From the NCBI RefSeq assembly GCF_027307225.1, contig NZ_DAHUXJ010000015.1:62001-126000 (forward strand): DNA of 64,000 bases. The letters are read 5' to 3'. A model generated the notes under the pieces. The model saw only the letters and a list, made by a program, of their open reading frames with translations. It made no database searches and had not been told where the DNA came from. The stretch's first letter is position 1, and the number at the start of each line of letters is the position of its first letter. Positions 16,884 through 26,406 of this stretch are shown in pieces. The position numbers and the translations under genes are program-made. This stretch comes from Bradyrhizobium sp. (GTDB lineage: Bacteria; Pseudomonadota; Alphaproteobacteria; Rhizobiales; Xanthobacteraceae).

Positions 16884-18143
16884 ATGCGATCACGTGCACG
16901 AATCCTTGGCTTGCTCCTGCTTTCGTTCCTCGCGGGATCAGCCGCGTACGCGCAGCAACAGAACTCCGCGACCGGCCCGAGCGATATCGTCAAACGCGGC
17001 GAGTACCTCGCTCGCGCGGGCGACTGCATCGCCTGCCACACGGCGCCCGAGGGACGCACCTTCGCCGGCGGTCGGGCCATGCCGACGCCATTCGGAACGC
17101 TCTACTCGTCCAACATCACGCCAGACCGCGAGACCGGGGTTGGCAAGTGGACCGCCGATGACTTCTACGTCACCATGCACAGAGGCCGCTTTCCCGATGG
17201 CGGCCTGATTTATCCGGCGATGCCGTTCGCGTCCTACACCAAGGTCACGCGTGCCGACAGCGACGCGATCTTCGCCTACCTCAAGTCGATTCCGCCGGTG
17301 AACCAGAAGAACCGGGAGCACGACCTCCGCTTCCCCTACAACAACCGCGAACTGATCCTTGGCTGGCGCACGCTGTTCTTCACCGAAGGCGAGTTCAAGC
17401 CCGATCCTGGGAAATCGGCGGAATGGAATCGCGGCGCCTACCTGGTCGAGGGCCTGGGCCATTGCGGCATGTGCCACTCGCCGATCAATGCGCTCGGCGG
17501 GACGTCCCAGTCGGATGCGTTCAAGGGCGGCCTGATCCCGATGCAGAACTGGTACGCGCCCTCGCTCACCTCCAATCGCGAGGCGGGGCTCGGCGACTGG
17601 AGCATCCAGGAGATCGTCGATCTTCTGAAAACGGGCGTCTCAGCGCGCGGCGTCGTCTACGGCCCCATGGCGGAGGTCGTCTTCAATAGCCTGCAATACC
17701 TGACGGACGAAGATACACGGGCAATGGCGGTGTATCTGAAGGGAATCGCCGAACCGGCACCGAGGCCGCCCGCCGCCACGACACTTCCATCGACCGAGAG
17801 TAGTCTACTCATCAGTCTCGGCAAGACGGTCTACGACAACAAATGCGCGACCTGCCACGGCGCGCAAGGCGAGGGCAAAACGCCTGGCTGGCCCCCACTC
17901 GCGGGAAACCAGTCGATCGAGATGGAATCCGCCGTGAACCCGATCCGTATGGTGCTGAACGGCGGCTATCCGCCGGGAACTGCAGGCAACCCGAAACCCT
18001 ACGGCATGCCACCCTTCGCCGGTCAGCTCTCCGACAACGAGGTCGCGGCGGTCGTAAGTTACATCCGCACTGCCTGGGGTAATCGCGGCACGGCCGTCAG
18101 TGCGCGCGAGGCGAACGAGCTGCGCTCAGCGCCGCTCGATTGA
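16884..18143 (+). CDS. Triheme cytochrome c, alcohol/gluconate dehydrogenase-subunit type
   Basis: The 419-residue precursor has a signal peptide (RARILGLLLLSFLAGSAAYA). Three heme motifs are present: CIACH near residue 52, CGMCH near 198 and CATCH near 329. The domain layout matches the membrane-bound cytochrome subunits of PQQ- or flavin-dependent dehydrogenases. No dehydrogenase catalytic subunit is nearby; here it sits between a diheme cytochrome and the oxidase, 10 bases after the former. It may feed electrons to the ba3-type oxidase (inference). Confidence 0.85.
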   Translation: MRSRARILGLLLLSFLAGSAAYAQQQNSATGPSDIVKRGEYLARAGDCIACHTAPEGRTFAGGRAMPTPFGTLYSSNITPDRETGVGKWTADDFYVTMHRGRFPDGGLIYPAMPFASYTKVTRADSDAIFAYLKSIPPVNQKNREHDLRFPYNNRELILGWRTLFFTEGEFKPDPGKSAEWNRGAYLVEGLGHCGMCHSPINALGGTSQSDAFKGGLIPMQNWYAPSLTSNREAGLGDWSIQEIVDLLKTGVSARGVVYGPMAEVVFNSLQYLTDEDTRAMAVYLKGIAEPAPRPPAATTLPSTESSLLISLGKTVYDNKCATCHGAQGEGKTPGWPPLAGNQSIEMESAVNPIRMVLNGGYPPGTAGNPKPYGMPPFAGQLSDNEVAAVVSYIRTAWGNRGTAVSAREANELRSAPLD

Positions 18144-18150
18144 GGTGAAC

Positions 18151-18330
18151 ATGATAAACTCGGACCTGCCCGAACAGGCGGCTGAACGGCTCGATGAGCG
18201 CGTCGACAGGATCGTCGCCGGCGGCCCGAGAGGGGCGCTGACCCTTGCGGGCATCACGACGGCAATGGTGATCGCACTCTGGCTGGCGTTCTACTTCTTC
18301 GTGTTTCTCCCCCGCGGTGCTCTGCAATGA
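18151..18330 (+). CDS. Cytochrome oxidase subunit IIa-like small membrane protein
   Basis: The 59-residue protein has one TM segment (ALTLAGITTAMVIALWLAFY) and a C-terminal FFVFLPRGALQ. Single-TM subunits of this kind accompany subunits II and I in ba3-type oxidases. It overlaps the next gene by four bases, which supports coupled translation. Confidence 0.75.
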   Translation: MINSDLPEQAAERLDERVDRIVAGGPRGALTLAGITTAMVIALWLAFYFFVFLPRGALQ

Positions 18331-18887
18331 CCGCGGAGGATGCTCACGATGACGCCACGATCGTCCGCACCGAACGCCGCTGGGCAACGATCTCGGTCGT
18401 CATCATCGTTGTTCTCATCCTGTTGGCGGCGTTCGCCGGCATCCACCAGGCGACCATGCCGCAGGGACGCGTCGAGACCATCGATCCGACCCGGCTGCAC
18501 CTCTCCGGCGAGTTCGTCGAATCCAATCTGGGCACGGCGAACGAGGCCGACGGGACCGTCACGGTCCGGGCGATCGGCCAGCAATACTCGTTCACGCCGG
18601 CCTGCATCCTCGTGCCGGTCGACACGCCGATCAAGCTGCGAGCCACCAGCGCAGACGTGGTCCACGGGATCCTCATCCAGGGTACTAACGTCAACACCAT
18701 GCTGGTACCCGGCTACGTTTCAGAGCAGTTCATGCGCTTCGAGAAGACGGGCGACCATCTGATGCCATGCCAGGAGTTCTGCAGCTTCGGCCATGAAGGC
18801 ATGTGGGGCAAGGTCAGGGTGATCGACAAGGCCGAGTTCGCATCGCGCGCAAAAAATGGTGGGAGGTTGAGCTGTGTTGGTGAATAG
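18327..18887 (+). CDS. ba3-type cytochrome c oxidase subunit II
   Basis: The 186-residue protein has one N-terminal TM segment (about 20-40) and a periplasmic cupredoxin domain. The CuA ligands are complete: H113, then C148, C152, H156 and M159 in CQEFCSFGHEGM. This makes it an electron entry site from cytochrome c. It has the single TM helix typical of B-family oxidases, and its end overlaps the subunit I start by 14 bases. Confidence 0.9.
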   Translation: MTAEDAHDDATIVRTERRWATISVVIIVVLILLAAFAGIHQATMPQGRVETIDPTRLHLSGEFVESNLGTANEADGTVTVRAIGQQYSFTPACILVPVDTPIKLRATSADVVHGILIQGTNVNTMLVPGYVSEQFMRFEKTGDHLMPCQEFCSFGHEGMWGKVRVIDKAEFASRAKNGGRLSCVGE

Positions 18888-20496
18888 GAAGCTCATCCTC
18901 GCGCACTTCTGGCTGGCCTTCGTCGTGTTCGGGCTCGCCCTGTGTCTCGGCGCCTGGCAGATGTTCGTGCGCAGCCCGCTCTATACCTGGATCAGCAATC
19001 CGGAATGGTACTATCGCTCGCTGACCGCGCACGGCACGGTGATGGGTTACGTCTTCCCGACGCTGGTCGCGATGGGCTTCGGTTATGCGATCACCGAGTC
19101 CGCGCTGCAGCAGCGTTTAGTCGGAGTGCGCTGGGCTTGGGCGGGATTCTGGCTGATCGTCATCGGCGCGATCATGGCGATGGTCCCGGTGGCGCTTGGC
19201 CGCGCGTCGGTGCTCTACACGTTCTATCCCCCGCTGATCGGCAATGCCTTTTATTACATCGGCGTCGTGCTGGTCGTGGTTGGCTCCTGGATCTGGGTCG
19301 CGTTGATGTCCATCAACCTGCGGGTCTGGAGACGCGCTCACCCCGGTGAACCGGTGCCGCTTGCGATGTTCGCGAACGTAGCGGGATCGTATCTCTGGGC
19401 TTGGACAGCAGTAGGCGCCGCGCTCGAACTGCTGCTGCAGATCATTCCCGTCGCGCTCGGCCTGAAGACAACGATCGACGCCGGCCTGGCGCGCGTCTTC
19501 TTCTCGTGGACACTGCACGCCATCGTCTATTTCTGGCTGATTCCGACCTACATCGCCTATTACACCATCGTGCCGCGTGCGATCGGCGGCCGGCTCTACA
19601 GCGACACGATGGCCCGCCTCTCCTTCATCCTGTTCCTCGTTGTCGCGATGCCGATCGGCATCCACCACACTTTCGCCGACCCGCAGGTCGGCGCCGGCTT
19701 CAAATTCATCCACTCGACGTTCACCGCGCTGGTCGCATTGCCGACACTGCTGACCGTCTTCACGATCTGCGCATCCGTCGAGATCGCCGCTCGCCTGCGC
19801 GGCGGCCGTGGCGCGCTTGGTTGGATCCGAGCGCTGCCGTGGCAAAATCCGATCATGCTGGCAGTCGCATTCTCCTTCGTGATGCTCGGATTCGGCGGCG
19901 CCGGCGGTCTGATCAATATGAGCTATCAACTCGATACGACCATCCACAACACGCAGTGGATCACCGGCCATTTCCACCTGATCTTCGGTGGCGCCATCGT
20001 CATCATGTATTTCGCCATTGCCTATGACCTCTGGCCGCATCTGACCGGCCGTGCGTTGCCCAATCTTGCTCTGGCACGAACGCAGTTGTGGCTATGGTTC
20101 ATCGGCATGATCGTGACGACCTTCCCCTGGCACTGGGTCGGCATTCTCGGCATGCCGCGCCGGATGGCCTATTACGACTACTCGAATCCGGCGATTGCCC
20201 CGGAAGCGCTCTACGTCAGCCTGTCGGCGTTCGGCGCACTCATCCTTCTGATCTCTGGTCTTCTCTTCCTATTCATCCTGGCGCGCGCACACGCGCAGCC
20301 GGCGACCGAGGCGGGCGAATACCGCTTCAGCATGCCCGTGCATCCCGTCCGCTCGGTGCCGCTCGCGTTGAATAGCTTCGGCATCTGGGTTGCTCTGATG
20401 ATCGGGTTGACCGTCACGAACTACGGCTACCCGATCCTGATGCTGGCCGCGCGCCAAGACACGTCGGTGCCGGCGGTCTATGTGGGGGCGCAGTGA
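18874..20496 (+). CDS. ba3-type (B-family) cytochrome c oxidase subunit I
   Basis: The 540-residue, roughly 13-TM protein has the heme-copper ligand set: H53 (low-spin heme), H215 with Y219 four residues later (HAIVY, the cross-linked Tyr of oxygen reductases), H264/H265 (CuB) and H366/H368 (NTQWITGHFHL). The retained His-Tyr pair and the CuA subunit favour oxygen reduction over an NO reductase of the NorB type. It reduces oxygen at the membrane with proton pumping in its family, usually with high oxygen affinity. Its place in one gene series with Nar is unusual. Confidence 0.9.
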   Translation: MLVNRKLILAHFWLAFVVFGLALCLGAWQMFVRSPLYTWISNPEWYYRSLTAHGTVMGYVFPTLVAMGFGYAITESALQQRLVGVRWAWAGFWLIVIGAIMAMVPVALGRASVLYTFYPPLIGNAFYYIGVVLVVVGSWIWVALMSINLRVWRRAHPGEPVPLAMFANVAGSYLWAWTAVGAALELLLQIIPVALGLKTTIDAGLARVFFSWTLHAIVYFWLIPTYIAYYTIVPRAIGGRLYSDTMARLSFILFLVVAMPIGIHHTFADPQVGAGFKFIHSTFTALVALPTLLTVFTICASVEIAARLRGGRGALGWIRALPWQNPIMLAVAFSFVMLGFGGAGGLINMSYQLDTTIHNTQWITGHFHLIFGGAIVIMYFAIAYDLWPHLTGRALPNLALARTQLWLWFIGMIVTTFPWHWVGILGMPRRMAYYDYSNPAIAPEALYVSLSAFGALILLISGLLFLFILARAHAQPATEAGEYRFSMPVHPVRSVPLALNSFGIWVALMIGLTVTNYGYPILMLAARQDTSVPAVYVGAQ

Positions 20497-21314
20497 TGAG
20501 CGCCCGCGAACTCTTCACGTTCCGCAACACCTACTTCTCGATAGGCGTGGGAGTGGCTGCCGGCGTGTTCGCGCTGGCTGCCATCACCGGATTCGTCCTC
20601 CTGCCCCGTCTGCAGCCGGAATTGAAATACGCGGACCTCTGGGACGCCTTTTGCAGCGCGGCCGGCCTGCCGCGGCGGAGCGTCTCCTCCGGAGAAATAC
20701 CAAAATCCCCGCACCGGTTGTCCGAGGCGGTCCTTACGCCGACAACGCTTGCCCGTCCGACCCAGGAATCGATCGGCCGCGGGGCGACACTCGCCCAGCG
20801 CTGCGCAATCTGCCACGGGCCGACGGGTATCAGCAGGGCTGACTCCCCCAATCTGGCGGGTCAGTACGCAAGCGTCATCTACAAGGAGCTTTTGGACTTC
20901 CGTTCGGGCGCGCGGACCAACGCCGTGATGTCGCCGTTCGCAGCAAACCTGTCCGACCAAGACATCAAGGATCTCGCCGCCTACTATGCGTACCTGCCTC
21001 GCCTACCGGCCTATCACCCGCAGGAGCAGCTTCCGAGGCCGCGGGTGGTCATCTATGGCGCGCCGATGCGCGGCATCGCGCCCTGCGGCTCCTGCCACGG
21101 CAGCCTCGACAACAAGGCCGGCAGTCCATGGCTGGAAGGGCAATCCGAAGCGTATCTTAAGGCGCAGCTTCAGGCATTCGCGGCCGGTCAGCGCACGAAC
21201 GACATCAGTCAGCAGATGCGAAACGTCGCGCGCGCACTGACGTCCCAGGAGATCGACCAGGCTGCAGCCTACTACGCCTCGCAGCCGCCCGACATCATCA
21301 AGACGACGGATTGA
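20493..21314 (+). CDS. Membrane-anchored diheme cytochrome c
   Basis: The 273-residue protein has an N-terminal TM anchor (about 18-40) and two heme motifs, CAICH near residue 108 and CGSCH near 196. Each lies in a c4-like domain (LAGQYASVIYKELLDF, WLEGQSEAYLKAQLQAF). A TM anchor in place of a cleaved leader suggests it stays by the oxidase. It overlaps the oxidase subunit I gene by four bases and is 20 bases before narK. Confidence 0.85.
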   Translation: MMSARELFTFRNTYFSIGVGVAAGVFALAAITGFVLLPRLQPELKYADLWDAFCSAAGLPRRSVSSGEIPKSPHRLSEAVLTPTTLARPTQESIGRGATLAQRCAICHGPTGISRADSPNLAGQYASVIYKELLDFRSGARTNAVMSPFAANLSDQDIKDLAAYYAYLPRLPAYHPQEQLPRPRVVIYGAPMRGIAPCGSCHGSLDNKAGSPWLEGQSEAYLKAQLQAFAAGQRTNDISQQMRNVARALTSQEIDQAAAYYASQPPDIIKTTD

Positions 21315-21333
21315 CGGGCGGACCATCCTGAGG

Positions 21334-22602
21334 ATGCTGGAAATGCCGAAGTCTAGAAATCTTTTGGTCTTGCTCGTGACCACTTGGGCATTCACCGCCT
21401 GTTTCGCAGTGTGGACGATGTTCGGAGTCACGGGCATCCCAATCCGTGCTCAGCTCAATTTGGATTCAACCCAGGTGGGGCTTCTCACGGCCACGCCAGT
21501 CTTGACCGGGGCACTGTTCCGCCTGCCACTCGGTATCTGGACAGATCGCTTCGGCGGACGAGCCATCATGCTGCTCTTGCTGGTAGGTTGCGCTATCCCG
21601 CTGTGGATCTCGTCGTATGCGACAATGCTGTGGCAGTTCCTGTTGCTCGGCCTCGCTCTCGGGCTGGTCGGCGCTTCCTTCTCCGTCGGAACGCCCTATG
21701 TGGCGCGCTTCTTTCCAAAAGAGAGACGCGGGTTCGCCATGGGATTTTTTGGCGCGGGCACCACAGGGGCCGCGCTGAACATGTTCGTCGCCCCGTTTCT
21801 GGTGGGCAGCTACGGCTGGCAGTCCGTGCCGAAGGTCTATGCGGTCGCTCTTCTTGTGACGGCGGTATTGTTTTGGTTCCTATCTGCCCCTGATCCTGGG
21901 ACGGGTGCGGGCAGCGCGCCTTCGATGCGACAGCAGTTGTCGGTATTGCGCGATCCTCGAGTCTGGAAATACTGCCAATACTATTCCATTGTGTTTGGAG
22001 GCTTCACAGCCCTGTCGATCTGGATGCCGCAATACTTCAAGAACGAATACGGCTTCTCGATCGCTCAGGCCTCGCTGCTCGCGGCTTGCTTTTCCCTTCC
22101 AGGCGGTGCGTTTCGTGCGGTCGGCGGCTGGTTGTCGGATCGCTTTGGCGCTCACGGCGTCACCTGGTGGGTGCTATGGGCGGCCTGGATCGCTTTGTTC
22201 CTGCTGTCCTACCCGAGAACCGAGCTGATCGTGCATACCGTCAATGGGCCAGCCAGTTTTGGCATCGCGCTGCCTGCTTGGCTGTTCACCGGGTTGTTAA
22301 TGGTGCTCGGTATCGCCTTCGCGTGCGGTATGGCATCTACCTTCAAGTACATCGGGGACGATTTTCCGGAAAGCATGGGCGCAGTCTCCGGTATTGTTGG
22401 TATGGCCGGCGGCCTTGGTGGGTTCCTCCTGCCGATCATGTTCGGCGCGATCCTGGATCGGTTGGGCGTGAACTCGAGCTGCTTCATGCTGCTTTACGGC
22501 ATTGTCTGGGTGTCGTTGACGCTGAGCTACCTGACCGAGGTGCGGCGCGCACCCGTGATGGGCGAAGTAACGGGAACGACCATCACCAAGATGTTGCGAT
22601 AG
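21334..22602 (+). CDS. narK: NarK-type nitrate/nitrite transporter (MFS)
   Basis: The 422-residue protein has about 12 TM segments. The nitrate/nitrite porter features include FGVTGIPIRAQLNLDSTQVG, PLGIWTDRFGGR near 68-79 and GFFGAGTTGAALNMFVAP near 132-149. One domain is present (not the fused double NarK). It lies in series before narG, so it supplies nitrate or removes nitrite for Nar. Confidence 0.9.
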   Translation: MLEMPKSRNLLVLLVTTWAFTACFAVWTMFGVTGIPIRAQLNLDSTQVGLLTATPVLTGALFRLPLGIWTDRFGGRAIMLLLLVGCAIPLWISSYATMLWQFLLLGLALGLVGASFSVGTPYVARFFPKERRGFAMGFFGAGTTGAALNMFVAPFLVGSYGWQSVPKVYAVALLVTAVLFWFLSAPDPGTGAGSAPSMRQQLSVLRDPRVWKYCQYYSIVFGGFTALSIWMPQYFKNEYGFSIAQASLLAACFSLPGGAFRAVGGWLSDRFGAHGVTWWVLWAAWIALFLLSYPRTELIVHTVNGPASFGIALPAWLFTGLLMVLGIAFACGMASTFKYIGDDFPESMGAVSGIVGMAGGLGGFLLPIMFGAILDRLGVNSSCFMLLYGIVWVSLTLSYLTEVRRAPVMGEVTGTTITKMLR

Positions 22603-22623
22603 AATCTGGGAAGGAACTGCCAA

Positions 22624-25600
22624 ATGAGCCATTTCCTCGAACGCCTCACCTACCTTTCCCGGCGGCGCGAACCTTTCGCCGACGGCCTCGGCGAATTGCG
22701 CGACGAGGACCGCATGTGGGAGGAAGGATACCGACAGCGCTGGCAGCACGATAAAATCGTGCGCTCCACCCACGGCGTGAACTGCACCGGCGGCTGTAGC
22801 TGGAAAATCTACGTCAAGAGCGGCGTCGTCACCTGGGAGACGCAGCAGACCGACTATCCGCGCACCCGCCCCGGCATCCCCAACCACGAGCCGCGCGGCT
22901 GCTCGCGCGGCGCCTCCTACAGCTGGTACCTCTACAGCGCCAGCCGCATCAAATACCCATTGGTACGCGGCAGGCTGATCAAGGCATGGCGGGAAGCGCG
23001 CCAGACTTTAGAGCCGGTCGAGGCATGGGCCTCGATCGTCGGCGATCAGGAGAAGGCGACAAGCTACAAGGCAATACGCGGGCGCGGCGGCTTCGTGCGC
23101 GCGAGTTGGGATGAAGCCACCGAGATCATTGCCGCCGCCAATGTGCACACCATCAAAAACTGGGGGCCGGACCGGGTCGTCGGCTTCTCGCCGATTCCGG
23201 CCATGTCGATGGTCTCCTATGCTTCCGGCGCGCGCTATCTCAGTCTGATCGGTGGCACGCTTTTGTCCTTCTACGACTGGTATTGCGACCTGCCGCCATC
23301 CTCTCCCCAGACCTGGGGCGAGCAGACCGACGTGCCGGAATCGGCCGACTGGTACAATTCCGGCTACATCATCGCCTGGGGTTCCAACGTGCCGCAGACG
23401 CGCACGCCGGACGCGCATTTTTTCACCGAGGCCCGCTATAACGGCACCAAGGTGGTAGCGGTCACGCCCGACTATTCCGAGGTCGCGAAGCTCTCCGATC
23501 TGTGGCTGCATCCCAAGCAGGGAACCGACTCGGCCCTCGGCATGGCGCTTGGCCATGTCGTGTTGAAGGAGTTCTTCATCGACCGCAAGGTGCCCTATTT
23601 CGAGGATTACGCGCGCCGCTATACCGATCTGCCAATGCTGGTAAAGCTGAAGAAGGACGGTGATCGATGGGTCCCCGATCGCTATCTGCGCCAGAGCGAT
23701 CTCGCCGGCGGAACTAAATCGCGCGCTAAGACGGCAAAATCCGACAGCGCCGACTGGAAGACGATTGCCTTTTCAGAGGAGACAGGTGAGCCGGTGGTTC
23801 CGCAGGGTTCGATGGGCTATCGCTGGCCTAAGGACGGCGAGCCGCAGAGCCGCTGGAACCTCGAGGAAAAAGATGGCGAGAGCGGCGAGCCCATACGGCT
23901 GGCACTGAGCGCCCTCGACCGATGTGACGACATCGTTCCGGCGGCTTTCCCCTATTTCGGCGGTCAACTGCATGAGCGTTTCGCCGAGAACGACCAGGGC
24001 GGCGACATACTCGTCCGCAACGTGCCGGTGCGACGGCTGGCGCTGGTCGATGGCGAGGGGATCGTTGCGAGCGTCTTCGACCTGATGTGCGCCCATTACG
24101 GGCTCGACCGCGGGCTCGGCGGCGCCTGCGCATCGGGTTATGACGACGACGTGCCCTATACGCCGGCCTGGCAGGAGACAATCACCGGCGTCCCCGCCGA
24201 ATGTGCCATCCGCGTCGCGCGCGAGTTTGCCCACAATGCGGAAAAGACCAATGGCCGTTCTATGGTGATCATCGGTGCGGGTGTGAACCATTGGTATCAC
24301 CAGGACATGACCTATCGTTCCATCATCAATGTCCTGATGCTGTGCGGCACGATCGGCGTCTCCGGCGGCGGCTGGGCGCATTATGTCGGCCAGGAGGCGC
24401 TGCGCCCGCTTGCCGGTTGGATGACACTCGCCTTTGCGCGGGACTGGGTGCGGCCGGTGCGCCAGATGAACGGCACGTCGTTCTTCTACTCCCATTCCGA
24501 CCAGTGGCGCTATGAGAAGCTCGATGTGTCCGGCCTTCTTTCGCCGCTCGCCGATCCGGACAACTACAAGGGCAGCTTCATCGACCTCAATGTACGCGCC
24601 GAGCGCATGGGCTGGCTACCTTCGGCGCCGCAATTGGCATCCAACCCGCTGGGGCTTGCGGCCGAGGCGGAAAAGGCCGGGCTCGAGCCACGCGAATTCG
24701 TCGCCGATGGCCTCAAATCGGGCGCGTTGAAACTTTCCTGCGAGGATCCGGACAATCCCGTCAATTTCCCGCGCAACCTGTTCATCTGGCGCTCGAACCT
24801 CTTCGGCTCGTCCGGCAAGGGTCACGAATATTTCCTAAAGCATTTCCTTGGCACCAGGCACGGGCTGCAGGGCAAGGATCTCGGCGAGACGGGCGCGGTC
24901 AAGCCCGAGGAGATCGTCTGGCGCGATCCGGTACCGGAAGGCAAGCTCGATCTGGTGGTGACGCTCGACTTCCGCATGTCGTCAAGCTGCCTCTATTCCG
25001 ATATCGTGCTGCCGACGGCATCTTGGTATGAGAAGAACGATCTTAACACCACCGACATGCATACTTTCATTCATCCGCTGTCGGCAGCAGTAGATCCGGT
25101 CTGGGAATCGAAGAGCGACTGGGAAACCTACAAGGCGATCGCCAAACGCTTTTCCGAACTCGCCGAGGGTCATCTCGGCGTCGAGCGCGATCTCGTGCTG
25201 AGCCCGATCAAGCACGACACGCCGGGCGAGCTTGCCCAACCCTTCGGCGTCAAGGACTGGAAGAAGGGCGAATGCGACCCGATCCCGGGTGTGACCGCTC
25301 CGCAGGTGACGATAGTCGAGCGGGATTATCCCAATACCTGGCGACGCTTCACAGCGCTCGGGCCGCTGATCGACACTCTCGGGAACGAGGAAAAGGGCGT
25401 CGAGTGGGAGACGGAAGCAGAGGTCGCGGGGCTGCGCGAACTGAACCGCACGGTAACAGAAGACGGGCCGACAAAGGGGCGGCCGCGCATCGATACCGAC
25501 ATCGATGCGGCCGAAACCATTCTTTATCTCGCTCCAGAGACAAATGGCGAGGTTGCCGTGAAGGGGTGGGAGGCGCTCGGCGAAAAGACCGGCCGCGACC

Positions 25601-26406
25601 ACACCCATCTGGCGAAGCAGCGCGAGGACGAAAAGATCCGCTTCCGCGACATCGTCGCCCAACCCCGCAAGGTCATCACATCACACACCTGGTCAGGCAT
25701 CCAGAGCGAGGAGCAGACCTATAATGCGGGCTATCTGAACCGCACCGAACTGATCCCCTGGCGCACGCTCACCGGCCGCCAGCAGTTCTACCAGGACCAC
25801 CAATGGATGCGCGATTTCGGCGAAGCTTTCGCGCTCTACCGGCCGCCGGTCGACACCCAGACCGTCAACGCCATGCTCGGCAAGCACTCCAACGGCGAGA
25901 AGGAAATCGTCCTCAACTTCATCACGCCGCACCAGAAATGGGGCATCCACTCCACCTATACCGACAATCTGATCATGCTGACGTTGTCGCGCGGCGGGCC
26001 GATCGTCTGGATTTCCGAGGTGGACGCGAAGAAGGCCGGCATCGTCGACAATGATTGGATCGAACTCTTCAACGTAAATGGCGCCATCTCCGCCCGCGCC
26101 GTCGTCAGCCAACGCGTCAAGGAGGGCATGTGCCTGATGTATCACGCACAGGAGAAGATTGTGAACGTGCCGGGCTCGCAGATCACCGGTCAGCGCGGCG
26201 GCATCCACAATTCCGTCACCCGCACGTTGCTGAAGCCGACCCACATGATCGGCGGTTACGCCCAGCTCTCCTACGGCTTCAACTATTACGGCACGGTGGG
26301 TTCGAACCGCGACGAGTTTGTCATCGTGCGCAAGCTCAACGAGATCAAGTGGCTTGATCACTCGAACCCGGTGGACCGGGCTCGCCAGCAGGAGCCCGTA
26401 TCATGA
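22624..26406 (+). CDS. narG: Respiratory nitrate reductase alpha subunit NarG
   Basis: The 1260-residue molybdenum enzyme reduces nitrate at the cytoplasmic face. The FS0 4Fe-4S ligands are H50, C54, C58 and C93 (HGVNCTGGC, PRGCSRG). The Mo-ligand Asp is D222 in YDWYCDLPPSSPQTWGEQTD, at the same residue number as in the E. coli enzyme. The length is normal. No Tat leader is needed on this cytoplasmic-facing subunit. The start follows AAGGA, and the end overlaps narH by four bases. Confidence 0.97.
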   Translation: MSHFLERLTYLSRRREPFADGLGELRDEDRMWEEGYRQRWQHDKIVRSTHGVNCTGGCSWKIYVKSGVVTWETQQTDYPRTRPGIPNHEPRGCSRGASYSWYLYSASRIKYPLVRGRLIKAWREARQTLEPVEAWASIVGDQEKATSYKAIRGRGGFVRASWDEATEIIAAANVHTIKNWGPDRVVGFSPIPAMSMVSYASGARYLSLIGGTLLSFYDWYCDLPPSSPQTWGEQTDVPESADWYNSGYIIAWGSNVPQTRTPDAHFFTEARYNGTKVVAVTPDYSEVAKLSDLWLHPKQGTDSALGMALGHVVLKEFFIDRKVPYFEDYARRYTDLPMLVKLKKDGDRWVPDRYLRQSDLAGGTKSRAKTAKSDSADWKTIAFSEETGEPVVPQGSMGYRWPKDGEPQSRWNLEEKDGESGEPIRLALSALDRCDDIVPAAFPYFGGQLHERFAENDQGGDILVRNVPVRRLALVDGEGIVASVFDLMCAHYGLDRGLGGACASGYDDDVPYTPAWQETITGVPAECAIRVAREFAHNAEKTNGRSMVIIGAGVNHWYHQDMTYRSIINVLMLCGTIGVSGGGWAHYVGQEALRPLAGWMTLAFARDWVRPVRQMNGTSFFYSHSDQWRYEKLDVSGLLSPLADPDNYKGSFIDLNVRAERMGWLPSAPQLASNPLGLAAEAEKAGLEPREFVADGLKSGALKLSCEDPDNPVNFPRNLFIWRSNLFGSSGKGHEYFLKHFLGTRHGLQGKDLGETGAVKPEEIVWRDPVPEGKLDLVVTLDFRMSSSCLYSDIVLPTASWYEKNDLNTTDMHTFIHPLSAAVDPVWESKSDWETYKAIAKRFSELAEGHLGVERDLVLSPIKHDTPGELAQPFGVKDWKKGECDPIPGVTAPQVTIVERDYPNTWRRFTALGPLIDTLGNEEKGVEWETEAEVAGLRELNRTVTEDGPTKGRPRIDTDIDAAETILYLAPETNGEVAVKGWEALGEKTGRDHTHLAKQREDEKIRFRDIVAQPRKVITSHTWSGIQSEEQTYNAGYLNRTELIPWRTLTGRQQFYQDHQWMRDFGEAFALYRPPVDTQTVNAMLGKHSNGEKEIVLNFITPHQKWGIHSTYTDNLIMLTLSRGGPIVWISEVDAKKAGIVDNDWIELFNVNGAISARAVVSQRVKEGMCLMYHAQEKIVNVPGSQITGQRGGIHNSVTRTLLKPTHMIGGYAQLSYGFNYYGTVGSNRDEFVIVRKLNEIKWLDHSNPVDRARQQEPVS

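Noticed and set aside
18874..20496. Calling oxidase subunit I a nitric oxide reductase
   Set aside because: The His215-Tyr219 pair and a CuA-bearing subunit II are present, as in oxygen reductases.
22624..26406. Antisense ORFs of 180-240 codons opposite narG
   Set aside because: Typical shadow frames of a high-GC coding gene.
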